This document shows, piece after piece, positions 8,238-16,294 of a stretch of DNA of 19,307 nt. Source of the DNA: Treponema sp. (GTDB lineage Bacteria; Spirochaetota; Spirochaetia; Treponematales; Breznakiellaceae); contig JAISBK010000203.1 in assembly GCA_031266255.1 (NCBI GenBank), positions 1 through 19,307 of the forward strand. The letters are read 5' to 3'. The first letter of the stretch is position 1. Each line of letters opens with the position of its first letter. The position numbers and the translations under genes are program-made. The notes beneath the pieces were generated by a model. That model worked only from the letters and a program-made list of their open reading frames with translations, was not told the DNA's origin and ran no database searches.

Positions 8238-8274
8238 CTCTAAAAATAGTACCGTGAAAACGTCGTTTTTAGAG
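8238..8274 (+). promoter_or_regulatory. Inverted repeat in the leader of the topoisomerase gene
   Basis: CTCTAAAAA (8238-8246) pairs perfectly with TTTTTAGAG (8266-8274) around a 19-nt spacer. The right arm ends 3 nt before the GAGGT ribosome site (8278-8282). A hairpin here could limit ribosome access, or the DNA could be an operator. The left arm belongs to a motif, GTTGTGGATCACC(T)CTAAAA, also seen near position 140 on the other strand. Confidence 0.4.
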
Positions 8275-8290
8275 ATTGAGGTATGGATTA

Positions 8291-10213
8291 ATGGCTTTTA
8301 TTAAAAATTTATTTGATAAAAATTTTCTTGAATACGCTTCTTATGTAATCAAAGATCGGGCAATTCCGGATCTGGAAGATGGTCTCAAGCCGGTACAGCG
8401 CCGGATTCTCCATTCGCTCTTTGAAATGGACGATGGGAAGTTTCATAAGGTAGCAAACGTGGTCGGGCACTGCATGAAGTACCACCCCCACGGCGATGCT
8501 TCCATTGGTTCCGCGCTGGTGGTTTTGGCGAATAAGAATATATTCATTGATAGACAGGGTAATTTTGGGAATATCTACACCGGTGATGAGGCTTCTGCAG
8601 TTCGTTACATCGAATGTAGAGCAACGGCCCTCGCAAAGGACATCTTGTATAATCCCAAACTCACCCTGATGACCGACTCTTACGATGGCCGTAATAAGGA
8701 GCCGGTACTGTTTCCCGCTAAAATCCCGGTAGTCCTGGTCATGGGCGCTGAGGGCATTGCCGTGGGTATGTCCACCAAGATCTTGCCCCATAACATCCTG
8801 GAGGTGCTGGAAGCGGAGAAGGCTTGTCTTGAAGGCAAATCCTTCCACCTGTACCCTGACTTCCCCACAGGGGGGATCGTGGATGTATCAGAGTACAAAG
8901 AAGGAAACGGCAAAGTATTAGTTCGAGCTAAACTCGATACGTCAGACCCGAAACGGATCATCATCCGAGAACTACCTTTCGGTTCTACCACGGAAAGCCT
9001 CATCAACAGCGTAGAAACCGCAGCCAAGGCAGGACGCATCAAGATCCAGGCCATCAACGACTTTACCGCTGAAAAGGTGGAAATCGAGATTCGCTTGGCC
9101 CGAGGGGTGTATTCTGAAGAAACCGTGAATGCCCTTTTTGCCTTTACCGAATGTGAACAATCCATTTCGGTGAATCTATTGGTCATTCAGGATAATTTCC
9201 CAGTGGTGATGAGCATCACCCAGATAATACAGTATCACGCCCAGATGCTTCAGCAGGTCCTCACAAAAGAACTAGAAGTGGAGAAAAAAGAACTCCAGCA
9301 TAAGCTCCGTCTGCGTACCCTGGAACGACTTTTCATTGAAGAGCAGATTTATAAGACCATTGAAAAGATGAAGACCGCTGAAGCGGTTGGATCCGCGGTG
9401 ATTCAGGGGTTTCGTCCCTTCTCGAAGGAAGTGGGAAGCCGGGGTCTGACTCCTGAAGATGTGGAACACCTACTCAGGATACCCATCAGGCGTATATCCC
9501 TTTACGACACCGCTCGAGCTAAGGCAGAGAGCCTTGAAATTGGCACCCGGATCAAGGAGATAAACAAGCACCTTAAAGGAATTATCCCCTATACGGTTCG
9601 CTTCTTAGACGGCATCATGGCCAAGGTTAGGGCCAATGAGGACCTGGATAAGGGGCAGCGTAAGACCTTCGTCGAGACCTTTGCCAAGGTTGCGGTGAAA
9701 GAAGTGGTCAAGAAAGACCAGGAACTCAAGTATGACCGGGTGACGGGTTATCTAGGCACTGCGGTAATAGGGGAACTGATAGCTATGCTTTCACCTTTCG
9801 ACCGGATCCTCATTATAAGGAACAATGGAACCTATAGTGTGGTGGCAGAACTTCCCGAGAAGACCTTTATCGGTCCAGGGGCCTGGTGGATAGGGGTAGC
9901 GGATAAAGAAGCCTTGGCCGCGTTGGTATTCACCATAATTTATAAGGAAGGAAAGACCGGGTGTCCTTGGATCAAGCGTTGTGTCATTGAAGGGTGGATC
10001 ATGAACAAGGAGTATTCCTTAGTTCCTGAAGGGGCGTTAGTTTTACAGGTGGATACCCGGCAACAATTCAGTTTTACCGCGTATTATGTTCCTAAGCCTC
10101 GGATCAGAATCACCAAAGAAACCTTTCAAGCCCAGGATTATCCGGTTAAAGGACTTAAAGCGGGCGGGGTGAAACTGACGGATCGGGAAATAGAACGGGT
10201 TGAGGTGAAATAA
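8291..10213 (+). CDS. parC: DNA topoisomerase IV / gyrase subunit A-like protein (short type)
   Basis: Type IIA topoisomerase A subunit that cuts and passes duplex DNA with an ATPase B partner. Start at ATG 8291 (GAGGT 8 nt upstream), 640 aa. It has the N-terminal 'DLEDGLKPVQRRIL', the 'YHPHGD' helix (64-69), the catalytic Arg105-Tyr106 in 'AVRYIECR', and the tower/coiled-coil region (about 320-460). It resembles topoisomerase IV A of the Bacteroidetes type ('YDGRNKEPVLFPAKIP', 'GIAVGMSTKILPHN', 'LYPDFPTGG') more than classical GyrA, and no repeated GyrA-box beta-pinwheel was seen in the tail. Residues aligning with GyrA Ser83 and Asp87 are Ala70 and Ser74. No parE gene is adjacent, so the partner must lie elsewhere. 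The symbol is by similarity. Confidence 0.85.
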   Translation: MAFIKNLFDKNFLEYASYVIKDRAIPDLEDGLKPVQRRILHSLFEMDDGKFHKVANVVGHCMKYHPHGDASIGSALVVLANKNIFIDRQGNFGNIYTGDEASAVRYIECRATALAKDILYNPKLTLMTDSYDGRNKEPVLFPAKIPVVLVMGAEGIAVGMSTKILPHNILEVLEAEKACLEGKSFHLYPDFPTGGIVDVSEYKEGNGKVLVRAKLDTSDPKRIIIRELPFGSTTESLINSVETAAKAGRIKIQAINDFTAEKVEIEIRLARGVYSEETVNALFAFTECEQSISVNLLVIQDNFPVVMSITQIIQYHAQMLQQVLTKELEVEKKELQHKLRLRTLERLFIEEQIYKTIEKMKTAEAVGSAVIQGFRPFSKEVGSRGLTPEDVEHLLRIPIRRISLYDTARAKAESLEIGTRIKEINKHLKGIIPYTVRFLDGIMAKVRANEDLDKGQRKTFVETFAKVAVKEVVKKDQELKYDRVTGYLGTAVIGELIAMLSPFDRILIIRNNGTYSVVAELPEKTFIGPGAWWIGVADKEALAALVFTIIYKEGKTGCPWIKRCVIEGWIMNKEYSLVPEGALVLQVDTRQQFSFTAYYVPKPRIRITKETFQAQDYPVKGLKAGGVKLTDREIERVEVK

Positions 10214-10442
10214 GGCCGGGTACTCCAGGGACACCCCGGTACAACGCGTTCCCCCGAACTCACGTTAACATAAATGGATAGGGAACAATCGGATCCTATG
10301 ATGAATTTATGCTAAAAAAAGAAAAAGACTATCGACAAAACGAAAAAATTTTGTTTATACTGATAATAAAGCGATGTACCTACCTAAGGGGTAGTGATAA
10401 TTCCTATACTATTTAGGAGTCCGTATTAAGGAGGTGTGTATT
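10214..10442. other. parC-glgC intergenic region
   Basis: Just after parC, CCGGG and CCCGG (about 10216-10245) can form a short hairpin without a T run. Further on, CATAAAT (10269-10275) and ATTTATG (10305-10311) pair around an inner ATAGG/CCTAT; this structure is followed by an A-rich run on the plus strand. Neither is a clean terminator. The glgC promoter follows. Confidence 0.4.
10332..10361 (+). promoter_or_regulatory. Promoter of glgC
   Basis: TCGACA (10332-10337, five of six -35 bases) and TATACT (10356-10361, five of six -10 bases) are separated by 18 bp. The start would be near 10368, leaving a leader of about 75 nt before the ATG at 10443. The A-rich stretch just upstream (10313-10330) could act as an UP element. 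Confidence 0.5.
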
Positions 10443-11714
10443 ATGGCTGAAGTTTTGTCTATCGTATTGGGGGGTGGAAAAGGAACCCGTTTGTTTCCTT
10501 TAACTCAAGCAAGGGCCAAACCTGCCGTTCCCTTTGGAGGTAAATTCAGGCTTGTAGATATACCCATATCTAATTGTATCAATGCCGAGTTACGGCAAAT
10601 ATATATCCTAACCCAATTTAATTCTGCATCCTTGCATCTGCATCTGGCCCAAACCTATGTATTTGATTTGTTCTCCCGGGGATTTGTTGAAATCCTCGCG
10701 GCTGAACAAACTTTTGAACATTCCGGCTGGTATGAGGGAACTGCTGATGCGGTTCGAAAGAATTTCGTTCATTTTAGGAGCCAAAATCCTGCGTATTACC
10801 TGATTCTTTCCGGGGATCAGCTTTACCGAATGAATCTTAAAGACCTCCTCAAAAAACACAAGGAATCAGGGGCATCTATTACCATTGCCTGTACCACGGT
10901 AAACCGGGAAGATGCAAGTCAGTTGGGGATTCTCAAGGTGGATAAAAACAACACCATTATCCAATTCCTGGAAAAACCAGGACCTACTAAGGATATTGGT
11001 GATTTTAAGGTACCCCCTGAACTGCGGACGGATAAAACCAAGGGAGACAGCTACCTGGCGTCTATGGGCATTTATGTTTTTAATGCTCCGGATATGGAAG
11101 CCTGTCTCAATAACGAATTGACCGATTTTGGTAAAGAAATTATTCCCCAAGCCATTAATACCTTAAAAGTCAATGCCTACCTATTTGATGGGTATTGGGA
11201 GGATATTGGAACCATCAAGAATTTCTATGAGGCAAACTTGGAACTCACTACCCTGCGTCCCCGTTTTGATATCCATGATGAAACCATGCCCATCTATACC
11301 CACATGCGGAATCTGCCCCCCTCAAAGATGAATTTCAGCAATATGAACCAGTCTATAGCTGCAGAAGGGTGCATCATTACCAATGCCTCCATTACCAACT
11401 CAATCGTGGGCGTTAGAACGGTGATTGAATCGGGATCCAGTCTGAACGGCGTGGTCTGTATGGGAGCAGACTTCTATGAATCGGAAATCAAGAAACAGTA
11501 CAACGCGGATGCTCGGACGCCTAATGTGGGTATTGGAAGGGGAGCCATTATTAAAGGGGCTATTATTGATAAAAACGCCTGCATTGGCGAAGGCTGCCGT
11601 ATTGGGGTCGATCCCATAAACCGAAGTGACGGCAATTATGGCCACCATTACATCGTAGACGGCATCATCGTGATCCCCAAAAACGCCATTCTCTACCCAG
11701 GAACGATCATCTAA
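10443..11714 (+). CDS. glgC: Glucose-1-phosphate adenylyltransferase (ADP-glucose pyrophosphorylase)
   Basis: Makes ADP-glucose from ATP and glucose-1-phosphate, the committing step of bacterial glycogen synthesis, in the cytoplasm. 423 aa from the ATG at 10443, chosen because AAGGAGG (10429-10435) is well spaced; an upstream GTG three codons earlier overlaps that site. The nucleotidyltransferase domain shows GGGKGTRL (10-17), 'KPAVPFGGKFRLVDIPISNC', 'WYEGTADAVR' and the 'LSGDQLYRMN' aspartate motif. The C-terminal part (about 300-423) is the left-handed beta-helix with hexapeptide-like repeats ('GRGAIIKGAIIDKNACIGEG'). Length and style fit the cyanobacterial/plant-like branch. No other glycogen gene is nearby, so it appears to be monocistronic. 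It ends 9 bp from the convergent DUF2804 gene. Confidence 0.92.
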   Translation: MAEVLSIVLGGGKGTRLFPLTQARAKPAVPFGGKFRLVDIPISNCINAELRQIYILTQFNSASLHLHLAQTYVFDLFSRGFVEILAAEQTFEHSGWYEGTADAVRKNFVHFRSQNPAYYLILSGDQLYRMNLKDLLKKHKESGASITIACTTVNREDASQLGILKVDKNNTIIQFLEKPGPTKDIGDFKVPPELRTDKTKGDSYLASMGIYVFNAPDMEACLNNELTDFGKEIIPQAINTLKVNAYLFDGYWEDIGTIKNFYEANLELTTLRPRFDIHDETMPIYTHMRNLPPSKMNFSNMNQSIAAEGCIITNASITNSIVGVRTVIESGSSLNGVVCMGADFYESEIKKQYNADARTPNVGIGRGAIIKGAIIDKNACIGEGCRIGVDPINRSDGNYGHHYIVDGIIVIPKNAILYPGTII

Positions 11715-11723
11715 GGGTTGGGC

Positions 11724-12752
11724 TTATAAGCGGGTTTTTCGCCGCTCTGCAAACCCGGTGATGTTTTGAAAGGTAAACTCAGAGCCGTCATCCAGGGTAA
11801 TTTTCCCGGAGAAAAACCCGCATACTTGTCTGAATTTCAGGGAGTGAAAAAACATGCGATTATGTTCTACTCGTTCCTGCTGAGGGGTAAACTGCATTTC
11901 CAGACGGTTATCATTACTGGTAAAATGCCAAGGCAGTAGCCAATTTGTCGGGGAAATATGAAAGGTAACCTGATCCAGTTTATGCAGGGTTCCATCCAGA
12001 AAAAAGGCGTTTTCTGTTCCCAGGCCGGAATCTGCAGAACCATACCCTACACTAAAGCCAATCTGTTTTCCCTGGCTTAGGCCGCAGGCCGCTGCCCAGT
12101 ACCGTATATCTGACTGGGGGCGGATCCCCCGGTTCCAATCGAAAATCCCCCACGCATTACCCCGGGTAAATACCAATTCAGTAGTACCAAACTGGATCAC
12201 TCCTTCAACAATATACCAGGGAGAACGCCGAGAATAGCAGAAGGCGTTTTTTTCCCGTCGCCAAGGCATGTGGGTAACCACAGACTGTGCCCCCGGGGGG
12301 CCAAATAAAACTAACTCTCCCCGTAGTTTTCGGTGATGTCCAAACTTAGGAATATCCGCCTTTATGATCCGAACCCCTTCTTGCATGGTAATGAAATTAA
12401 GCAACGCCTGTTTTCGCTGAACCCTCACCGAATCGGTTTCACTGCTGAACGGCATTTCAAAGAGTCCTATAGGAAAGGGGGTTAACAAGGTCTGGGAAAC
12501 CCACTGCTTATCCTTGAATGAAATAAGGGATATACCGATATAGCCTAAATAGCCGCTTTCAAGGATTTCAAACCCAATTAAATGAGTGGAAGAAAAGATG
12601 ATATACCGGTCAGACTGGGTAAGTCGCCGAGGAGATACTCGAATCGCCAGGGGATCATAGCGAAATAGGGCTGAACGGGCCCACCCAAAATGGACCGGCC
12701 TGCCATTAGCATCCAGAATGGAAACCGGTACCTTATGTTCAATTTGCGCCAT
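11724..12752 (-). CDS. DUF2804 domain-containing protein
   Basis: A 342-aa protein covering the whole DUF2804 family. Visible markers are the N-terminal 'DANGRPVHFGWARSALFRYD', the central 'SPWYIVEGVIQFG', the aromatic signature 'RGNAWGIFDWNRGI' (about 203-216) followed by 'RYWAAACGL', and the C-terminal 'VCGFFSGKITLDDGSEFTFQ'. The function is unknown; members are soluble, beta-rich proteins sometimes compared with lipocalin-like or glycosidase-like folds, which cannot be confirmed here. No signal peptide or membrane span is seen. It has no Shine-Dalgarno and a promoter placed so that the transcript would begin almost at the ATG. It is divergent from the polysaccharide locus and convergent with glgC. 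Confidence 0.85.
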   Translation of the reverse strand: MAQIEHKVPVSILDANGRPVHFGWARSALFRYDPLAIRVSPRRLTQSDRYIIFSSTHLIGFEILESGYLGYIGISLISFKDKQWVSQTLLTPFPIGLFEMPFSSETDSVRVQRKQALLNFITMQEGVRIIKADIPKFGHHRKLRGELVLFGPPGAQSVVTHMPWRREKNAFCYSRRSPWYIVEGVIQFGTTELVFTRGNAWGIFDWNRGIRPQSDIRYWAAACGLSQGKQIGFSVGYGSADSGLGTENAFFLDGTLHKLDQVTFHISPTNWLLPWHFTSNDNRLEMQFTPQQERVEHNRMFFHSLKFRQVCGFFSGKITLDDGSEFTFQNITGFAERRKTRL

Positions 12753-12760
12753 ATATATAA

Positions 12761-12789
12761 TGTATAATACTATGAATCCATAAAAACAA
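12761..12789 (-). promoter_or_regulatory. Promoter for the DUF2804 gene, implying a leaderless mRNA
   Basis: On the minus strand TTGTTT (12789-12784) and TATACA (12766-12761) are separated by 17 bp. Only 8 nt (all A/T) separate the -10 box from the ATG at 12752, so transcription would begin within a base or two of the start codon. No purine-rich ribosome site exists in that space. Confidence 0.4.
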
Positions 12790-13107
12790 ATACACTCCCG
12801 ACAAGGCCCTAAACGAAAATAAGCCTTAGAGGGTGAACTATTCCCTCGTTATTCGTAATGGTGAAATTATCACTTGGAAATCATATTTTTTTGAAAATAC
12901 CCTAGACAAACAAAGATGAATGTGCTATAGATCAATACAAGTGCTTTTACGTATCTTGAAGAAAGTCCGTAAGCACTTGGCTTGCAGATGAACCGGCTGA
13001 TACCGGGGTATGATGCAGTGCATAAAAAACAGCGGTATGTTGTTATAAAAAGGTAGTATTATTGTTGTGAAAATAGCTTGTAAGTCCTTGTGTTACAATG
13101 AATTATA

Positions 13108-13118
13108 CCCCCCCCCCC
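13108..13118. repeat. C11 homopolymer upstream of the flippase gene
   Basis: Eleven C residues. An ATG at 13098 would read M-N-Y-T-P-P-P into the tract, but it has no ribosome site and its frame stops soon after for every tract phase. GATAAT (13119-13124), directly after the tract, resembles a -10 box, so the tract could instead lie in a promoter spacer. The role is undecided. Confidence 0.9.
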
Positions 13119-13123
13119 GATAA

Positions 13124-13519
13124 TTTTCTTGTTATGGTGCTCATCGGATAATTTTTCTGTTCTTTTTTATATATTCTGTTGGACATTTTTATCATCAATA
13201 CGGAGACTATAGCGGTTTTATTATTGCGGTAGTTTTTTATAATTTCTACAGATCCGATATACTCATTGATGATGTTGCGGCTCACAACAGGTATGCGGTG
13301 TTATATGGTTTACATAATATTCCTATAGAAAAGGTTTTCTTTTTGGTAAATAAGGAATAGTTATATTGTTCAAAATTAGGTAAAATAGAAACACTTCAGC
13401 AAAACAGTCGGATAGTTAAAAAAGCATATAACAAAGGTATTGCCAGAAAAGTTATCGAACAAGTCTATTATAAAAATAAATTGTTGTTAAAGTTTACTTC
13501 CAAAAAACAGACCAGGTAG
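13124..13519 (+). pseudogene. Decayed coding remnant with one in-frame stop
   Basis: A single reading frame stays open from 13124 to the TAG at 13517-13519, broken only by one TAG at 13358-13360 (78 codons, stop, 52 codons). The content looks like real protein: 'YGDYSGFIIAVVFYNFYRSD' and 'HNIPIEKVFFLVNKE' before the stop, 'KIETLQQNSRIVKKAYNKG' and 'ARKVIEQVYYKNKLLLKF' after it. There is no start codon or ribosome site at its 5' end, which lies just after the C11 tract. I do not recognise the family; position suggests the 3' part of a lost polysaccharide gene. Confidence 0.4.
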
Positions 13520-13541
13520 ACCAGAAAAATTATCAGTAAAT

Positions 13542-15086
13542 ATGTCAAACACCCGTCGTATCGCCAAAAACACACTTATACTTTATTTGAGGCAGATTTT
13601 CATCATGCTGGTGAGCCTGTATACCGTGCGGGTGGCGCTGAATACGCTAGGGGTGAAAGACTACGGCTTATATAACGTTGTCATGGGAATAATGGCGATA
13701 TTAGGAGTTTTAAATACGTCAATGTTAGCTTCCTCCCAACGGTTTTTTTCATTTGAAATTGGTAAGAATAATACTGAAAACTTACAGGAATTATTCGCCA
13801 CGATAATGTCCCTTTATATATTGATAGCCATTGTGATTTTATTATTAAGTGAAACAATAGGATTGTGGTGTGTAAACGTAAAGTTGAACGTACCCTTTGA
13901 ACGTAAAACAGCAGTGCTATGGGTATATCAATTTACAATATTATTGACATTGATTACGACTTTAACCAGTCCCTATATAGCGCTAGTAATTGCTAACGAA
14001 GACATGAATATTTATGCTCTGGCTTCGATTATTGAAACTGTTTTAAAATTAATTTTTGTATATTTTCTACAGTACATTGCATTTGATAAATTACTTTCCT
14101 ATAGTGTATTTATGTGCCTGGTTGCTTTTATGAATATCGCAGTTTATAAAATAGTTTATATGATAAAATATAAAGAACTTAAATATAGTTTCCGTTGGAA
14201 CAAAAGAATGTTTATGGAAATACTTAAATATAACGGATGGAATATTTTTTCTGATTTATCAGGAAACGTAAAATGGCAAGGATCAACTATTTTGTTGAAT
14301 CAAATTTTTAACGAAATAATCGTAGCTGCCCGCAGCATATCATTATCAGTTAATAGCGCAGTAACCAAATTTACAAACAATACTAATACGGCATTAAGGC
14401 CGCAGATAATAAAAAACTACGCCGTCAATAATTTCAAAGAATTTATTAAACTGGTTTATAGGGGGGTTAAATTAAATTTTTTTTTATTTTATGTTCTTGC
14501 TTTGCCAGTTGTTCTTGAAATGCCTTATATTTTATTTCTATGGTTGAAGGAACTGCCGGATATGACCGTAATATTTTCAAGATTCACACTGGTTGATTCA
14601 ATAATTTATTTTATGACCCTGCCCCTATATGCCATAGGAGAAGCTTCGGGTAAAATAAAACTATTCCGGCTTTCAATGGGGATTCTGTATTTATCTATAT
14701 TGCCTATATCTTTTATTCTTATTACGGTCTTTAATTTCCCTGCTTATAGTGTTTCCATTATAGGGCTGGTTTCTACAGTAGCAATATTTGTCATATATCT
14801 TTTTATAATAAGAACTATTTGCAATTTTTCTATTGCATCCTTTATAAAAAAAATTGTCCTGCCTATTCTCATAACTGGTATGATAAGCGCTATCCTGCCT
14901 ATAGGCGTGTTATATTTCTTTGAAGAAGGCATACTCAGACTATTCTTTCTAATATGTATTTCAACCATTTCGATGCTTTTTTGTTCTTATGTGGTTTTAT
15001 TGGACAATATTGAAAGGATAGGAGTACGGAATATTGCAAATAAATATTGTAATAAACTGCTTGCAATAGGATTTAAGAAAAAATAA
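13542..15086 (+). CDS. Polysaccharide flippase, Wzx / MATE-like transporter family
   Basis: A 514-aa multi-pass membrane protein of the oligosaccharide flippase superfamily, expected to move lipid-linked sugar units across the inner membrane. It starts with the family-typical 'RRIAKNTLILYLRQIFIMLV' and 'YTVRVALNTLGVKDYGLYNV', followed by roughly twelve to fourteen hydrophobic segments to residue 500 and a basic tail (KKK). 'LMASSQ/QRFFSF'-type residues in the second helix region fit O-antigen/teichoic-acid exporters. The ribosome site before ATG 13542 is poor. It is strongly AT-rich compared with the genes to its left. The stop shares bases with the next start (TAATG), so the two are probably co-translated. 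Confidence 0.82.
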   Translation: MSNTRRIAKNTLILYLRQIFIMLVSLYTVRVALNTLGVKDYGLYNVVMGIMAILGVLNTSMLASSQRFFSFEIGKNNTENLQELFATIMSLYILIAIVILLLSETIGLWCVNVKLNVPFERKTAVLWVYQFTILLTLITTLTSPYIALVIANEDMNIYALASIIETVLKLIFVYFLQYIAFDKLLSYSVFMCLVAFMNIAVYKIVYMIKYKELKYSFRWNKRMFMEILKYNGWNIFSDLSGNVKWQGSTILLNQIFNEIIVAARSISLSVNSAVTKFTNNTNTALRPQIIKNYAVNNFKEFIKLVYRGVKLNFFLFYVLALPVVLEMPYILFLWLKELPDMTVIFSRFTLVDSIIYFMTLPLYAIGEASGKIKLFRLSMGILYLSILPISFILITVFNFPAYSVSIIGLVSTVAIFVIYLFIIRTICNFSIASFIKKIVLPILITGMISAILPIGVLYFFEEGILRLFFLICISTISMLFCSYVVLLDNIERIGVRNIANKYCNKLLAIGFKKK

Positions 15087-16246
15087 TGATGAGACTATTA
15101 TACGGTTATCTTTGTAGGGAAGGTTATAACCGTCGAAACAACATAACGAATAATCTTCTAGCATATCTCGAAAGACTGAATGCCACCGGTTTCAATGTAA
15201 AGCCTTTCTGTATGAATTATTCTGATATATATCCTCTATTAGCTTTTAAATATATGGATAAATTATGGAAATTGCGCGACAAAAGGCTTATGTCGCTTTA
15301 TGAACGTTTTATGGAAGCTGCGGAAGGTTATGATATTTTTTACAATTCAGTCGGTGTAAACTTTCATCCTGAATTTATAAAAAATATTCAACTATTCACT
15401 ATTTATGGGTGCAATGATGATCCTGAGGCTTCTGAACGAAAATCAAAATACACGGCATTTTCTTATGACATGTGCGCTGTCGGCAATATTGCGGAGATTG
15501 ACACTTACCTGAGCTGGGGCTGCAAAAGTGTAGAATGGCAGCCGATGGGAATTGGGGATTTAATGTATAATCCTGATTTAACTTATGAACGTATCTTAAA
15601 TGAAGAAAGGGATATTGATCTTTTCATGATGATAGATAGGTTGGCATATTCTGGAAAAAGAAATAAGAGGTTTGATTTATTGGAGGCGGCGTTTCCTAAT
15701 GGATATTTCTATGGTCGCGGGTGGAAATGTGGATATTTACCCCAGGGGGAGGAAGTAAACTACCTGTGTAGAAGTAAAATCGGTATCAATATGCATCTTT
15801 CGACCGGTCCGATAAATCGCCGTCTCTATTATTTACCAGCGAATGGGGTTCTACAGATATGCGATAATAAATCAAATCTTGCAAAAATATATGAATTAGG
15901 CAAAGAAGTGATAGGCTTCGATAGTATTGAAGAATGTATTGAAAAATGCCATTACTATCTGGATCACTATGATGAAGCACGGCGGATAGCAGCCGAAGGT
16001 TATAAGCGTGTCCACAGAGATTACAATGAAATTGCAGTTTTTACCTATTTGTTAAACAACGTAAGAAAATATTATTCAGAAAAAAGGGATATTGAAAAAT
16101 TACAGGGGTCTGGAATTGTATTACAAAAGAATAAATGTCAGCTTATATCAGATTTTTATTTTCTCTATATGCGTTTGAAAATTAAGGTAAATAAATTATT
16201 GTATTTATTATGGAATTATTTACAACTTCATTTTGGCATATTTTAA
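15086..16246 (+). CDS. CgeB-like glycosyltransferase family protein
   Basis: A 386-aa putative cytoplasmic glycosyltransferase. The C-terminal third matches the Glyco_trans_1_2 (CgeB-type) pattern: 'SKIGINMHLSTGPINRRLYY' (about residues 230-250), 'PANGVLQICDNKSNLAKIY', then 'IEECIEKCHYYLDHYDEARR' and 'AAEGYKRVHRDYN' (to about 315). The N-terminal half ('MRLLYGYLCREGYNRRNNIT') resembles the donor-side Rossmann domain with little sequence conservation. Position between a flippase and an ATP-grasp gene suggests it adds a sugar to the surface glycan; donor and acceptor are unknown. Starts at ATG 15086 or 15089 are both possible. It is AT-rich like its neighbours. Confidence 0.7.
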   Translation: MMRLLYGYLCREGYNRRNNITNNLLAYLERLNATGFNVKPFCMNYSDIYPLLAFKYMDKLWKLRDKRLMSLYERFMEAAEGYDIFYNSVGVNFHPEFIKNIQLFTIYGCNDDPEASERKSKYTAFSYDMCAVGNIAEIDTYLSWGCKSVEWQPMGIGDLMYNPDLTYERILNEERDIDLFMMIDRLAYSGKRNKRFDLLEAAFPNGYFYGRGWKCGYLPQGEEVNYLCRSKIGINMHLSTGPINRRLYYLPANGVLQICDNKSNLAKIYELGKEVIGFDSIEECIEKCHYYLDHYDEARRIAAEGYKRVHRDYNEIAVFTYLLNNVRKYYSEKRDIEKLQGSGIVLQKNKCQLISDFYFLYMRLKIKVNKLLYLLWNYLQLHFGIF

Positions 16247-16294
16247 GATAGGAATCTAATATAAACATTAACAGATATCGGGGGAAATTGTATT

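Larger units (their letters stand above)
12790..13541. other. AT-rich intergenic region before the polysaccharide locus
   Basis: About 750 bp with no intact gene. It holds an imperfect hairpin (CAAGTGCTT 12938-12946 with AAGCACTTG 12971-12979, extended by ACG/CGT with a two-base bulge), the C11 tract, and a decayed plus-strand frame (13124-13519). On the minus strand within about 12890-13055 an ATG-less open segment ('SSRYVKALVLIYSTFIFVCL') looks membrane-like but is unidentified. No clear promoter for the flippase operon was fixed. Confidence 0.45.

Noticed and set aside
10260..10320. Terminator of parC at the CATAAAT/ATTTATG hairpin
   Set aside because: The stem is interrupted and followed by A residues, not T, on the coding strand; it would suit only a leftward gene, and none is present.
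13103..13285. 60-codon minus-strand frame ending in the C tract (Gly residues)
   Set aside because: The plus-strand frame over the same DNA looks more protein-like and extends further; this frame has no family features.
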